From positions 1-22,891 of the forward strand of contig DATFUR010000022.1 in assembly GCA_035260725.1 (NCBI GenBank): 22,891 nucleotides of DNA, written 5' to 3'. The position numbers were made by a program, and so were the translations under genes. Under the pieces are notes generated by a model. That model was not told the DNA's origin, did not search any database, and saw nothing but the letters and a program-made list of their open reading frames with translations. Below are positions 21,276-22,891 of this stretch, piece after piece. Position 1 is the first letter of the stretch; each line of letters starts with the position of its first letter. The DNA is from DASRFS01 sp035260725. Its GTDB lineage: Bacteria; Patescibacteriota; Microgenomatia; Levybacterales; UBA12049.

Positions 21276-21304
21276 TTGACAATAAGCAGATGCTGTGATA
21301 GAGT
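21276..21304 (+). promoter_or_regulatory. lon promoter
   Basis: TTGACA (21276-21281), 17-base spacer, TAGAGT (21299-21304) with an extended TG at 21296-21297. Predicted +1 near 21311, about 7 bases before the ATG at 21318. Confidence 0.65.
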
Positions 21305-21309
21305 GCTAA
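21283..21309 (+). promoter_or_regulatory. CIRCE-like operator in the lon promoter
   Basis: The right arm GAGTGCTAA (21301-21309) matches the CIRCE half-site (TTAGCACTC-N9-GAGTGCTAA) perfectly. Exactly 9 bases upstream, TAAGCAGAT (21283-21291) matches the left arm in 5 of 9 positions, including AGCA, giving 14/18 overall. The site covers the spacer and -10 of the lon promoter, where HrcA would block transcription. The left arm is weak, so this is a candidate. Confidence 0.5.
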
Positions 21310-21317
21310 ATACAGGC

Positions 21318-22891
21318 ATGACACGCTTAGTTCCAATAATTCCAATTAGAGACGGTATAATCTTCCCCAATACGGATTCAGTATTGACATTTGGCAGACC
21401 AAAAAGTTTGGACGCCTTAGAATCTGCATTCCAAAACGAAAGAATAGTTGCATTTGTGCTTCAAAAAAATGCTAAATTAAACGAACCCACAACTTCAGAA
21501 CTTTACAGCGTTGGAACGCTTTGCCACATAGAAAGAATGATCAAAACCGACGGAGAAATTAACGCCCAGGTTAAAGGTTTGGTCAGAGTCAAAGTAGTTT
21601 CATACGAGCAAGAGCAGCCGTATTTGCTCGGAAAAGTAATCGACGTTCCGGATGTCGAAGAAGATTCTGCCGAAGTCAAAGCTTTGTGCAACCACTTGAC
21701 CAATGAATTTAGAAGAGCGATGAATCTTGGAAAGTTCGTAGACTTTTTGGTTTTCATGAACATAATGTCCGAAAATACTTCATCCCAGCTTTCTAATCTT
21801 ATGGCATCGGTCTTGGACATAAAACCCGAAGAAAGGCAAGAACTCTTGGAAGAACCAAGCGTTAAGGCGCGCCTTGAAAAAATAACAGAACTTTTGGGCA
21901 AAGAGCTTAAAATTCTGGAGATCGAAAAAAGAATTACCAACAAAACACAAGAAAGATTCGAAAAAGGCGCCCGGGAGATGATGCTTCGCGAAAAATTAAA
22001 AACAATAGAAAAAGAGTTGGGCGAAGACGATGAAGACGGCGAGACGAGAGAGCTGTTGGCGAAAGTAAAAGAGGCAAAAATGCCCGAAGATATAGAAATT
22101 AAAGCCCGAAAGGAAATAAAAAAGCTCTCGCAAATGAATCAGTTTAATCCCGAAGCCGGATATATTCGAAATTATCTCGATTGGCTCCTTAGCCTGCCTT
22201 GGGGAATTGAAAGCAAAAATACAGTAAACATAAAAATTGCAGAAAAGATTCTCGACGAAGACCATTATGGTTTGGAAAAAGTAAAAGAGAGAATTGTCGA
22301 ATATTTGGCAGTGCATAAATTAGCGGGAAAAATAAAAGGACCGATTCTTTGCTTCGTAGGTCCGCCCGGAGTCGGAAAAACGTCTCTTGGTAAATCAATC
22401 GCGCGTTCCTTAGGACGAAAGTTCGTTAAAGTATCTCTTGGAGGAATTCGGGACGAAGCAGAAATTAGAGGTCACAGACGAACCTACGTCGGAGCACTGC
22501 CTGGAAGAATAATTCAGGGAATTAAAGATGCGGGAACCAGAAATCCTGTCTTTATGCTAGACGAAATAGACAAAGTCGGAGCAGATTTTAGAGGAGACCC
22601 ATCAAGCGCACTTTTAGAAGCCTTGGATCCTGAACAAAACCACGCTTTTTCCGACCACTACTTAGAAGTTCCTTTTGATTTATCCGATGTAATGTTTGTA
22701 ACAACCGCAAATGTCTTGGACACAATTCCTCCTGCTTTAAGAGACAGATTAGAAATAATTCAATTTTCCGGATACACACAGGAAGAAAAGTTTAGAATAG
22801 TCAAAGACTTCTTGCTCAAAAAACAAATGCAAAGCCATGGATTAACGGCAAAAAATATACTATTTAAAGATAGCGCAATTCGTTTTATAGC
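21318..22891 (+). CDS. lon: ATP-dependent protease Lon (3' partial)
   Basis: 524 residues are present; the frame runs off the window. The N-terminal LON substrate domain starts with LVPIIPIRDGIIFPN and is followed by the coiled region (REKLKTIEKELGED) and the conserved DWLLSLPWG. The AAA+ domain has Walker A GPPGVGKT (348-355), Walker B with DEID near 415-418, the RGHRRTYVGALPGRI pore-loop segment, and LRDRLE with the arginine finger region. The Ser-Lys proteolytic domain must lie beyond the end. Lon degrades damaged and regulatory proteins. It starts at ATG 21318, about 7 bases after the predicted +1, without a Shine-Dalgarno, and has a CIRCE-like site in its promoter. Confidence 0.95.
   Translation, partial: MTRLVPIIPIRDGIIFPNTDSVLTFGRPKSLDALESAFQNERIVAFVLQKNAKLNEPTTSELYSVGTLCHIERMIKTDGEINAQVKGLVRVKVVSYEQEQPYLLGKVIDVPDVEEDSAEVKALCNHLTNEFRRAMNLGKFVDFLVFMNIMSENTSSQLSNLMASVLDIKPEERQELLEEPSVKARLEKITELLGKELKILEIEKRITNKTQERFEKGAREMMLREKLKTIEKELGEDDEDGETRELLAKVKEAKMPEDIEIKARKEIKKLSQMNQFNPEAGYIRNYLDWLLSLPWGIESKNTVNIKIAEKILDEDHYGLEKVKERIVEYLAVHKLAGKIKGPILCFVGPPGVGKTSLGKSIARSLGRKFVKVSLGGIRDEAEIRGHRRTYVGALPGRIIQGIKDAGTRNPVFMLDEIDKVGADFRGDPSSALLEALDPEQNHAFSDHYLEVPFDLSDVMFVTTANVLDTIPPALRDRLEIIQFSGYTQEEKFRIVKDFLLKKQMQSHGLTAKNILFKDSAIRFI

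Noticed and set aside
22189..22779. Minus-strand frames opposite lon
   Set aside because: They are shadows of the Lon AAA+ domain, which is strongly supported on the plus strand.
1..22891. CRISPR array, insertion sequence or prophage
   Set aside because: No regularly spaced direct repeats, no terminal inverted repeats with a transposase, and no phage structural genes were seen on either strand.

Overview
The window looks like a piece of a small, AT-rich genome from the Candidate Phyla Radiation (Patescibacteria), most likely the Microgenomates side. The grounds are the gene families present (DUF5679, DUF4446, DUF3048, separate short SecD and SecF, a compact AspRS without the GAD insertion, many anchored proteins of unknown function), the tight packing, the near absence of Shine-Dalgarno motifs, and TGA used as a normal stop (recJ, the winged-helix gene and the pterin dehydratase end in TGA), which argues against Gracilibacteria/Absconditabacteria code 25. 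The lineage is inferred from family recognition, not from a search.

Layout. 1-1462: the tail of a membrane protein (probably a glycosyltransferase) and a 2-hydroxyacid dehydrogenase homologue that has lost two of three catalytic residues, ending at a bidirectional terminator. 1558-1953 (minus): a two-gene operon of a one-helix membrane protein and a DUF5679 zinc ribbon. 2018-7139 (plus): a long operon DUF4446 - DUF3048 - winged-helix/NTase-like regulator - secD - secF - HAD hydrolase, most members overlapping or a few bases apart. 7136-9332 (minus): cca (HD type), yqeY and an unknown 119-aa gene. 9393-11036: recJ, facing an unknown 178-aa gene. 11737-13963: aspS and an S11 D,D-carboxypeptidase, facing an unknown anchored 338-aa protein. 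14993-17106 (plus): gltX, a UBP-type zinc finger, an ImmA/IrrE-like metalloprotease and a small membrane protein. 17111-19030 (minus): tRNA-Gln(CUG), a polytopic glycosyltransferase-like protein and a methyltransferase. 19100-20700 (plus): a SemiSWEET/PQ-loop transporter, an unknown protein with a possible PD-(D/E)XK core, and a pterin carbinolamine dehydratase. 20692-21204 (minus): DUF1003. 21318 to the end: lon, cut by the window edge.

Functionally this is mostly core housekeeping: protein export (SecDF), tRNA charging and maturation (AspRS, GluRS, CCA enzyme, tRNA-Gln without encoded CCA), DNA repair (RecJ), peptidoglycan trimming (DacA-like) and protein quality control (Lon). There is no mobile element, CRISPR array, rRNA or phage module, and no gene-free stretch over 300 bases.

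The most notable signals are regulatory. Many promoters end 6-7 bases before the start codon, which predicts leaderless mRNAs. Several divergent gene pairs share interleaved promoters within about 35-50 bp. A CIRCE-like half-perfect operator lies in the lon promoter. I did not find a clear new multi-gene system; the best protein-level oddities are the degraded dehydrogenase, the mixed AspRS, the UBP finger next to gltX, and the possible nuclease-fold orphan.
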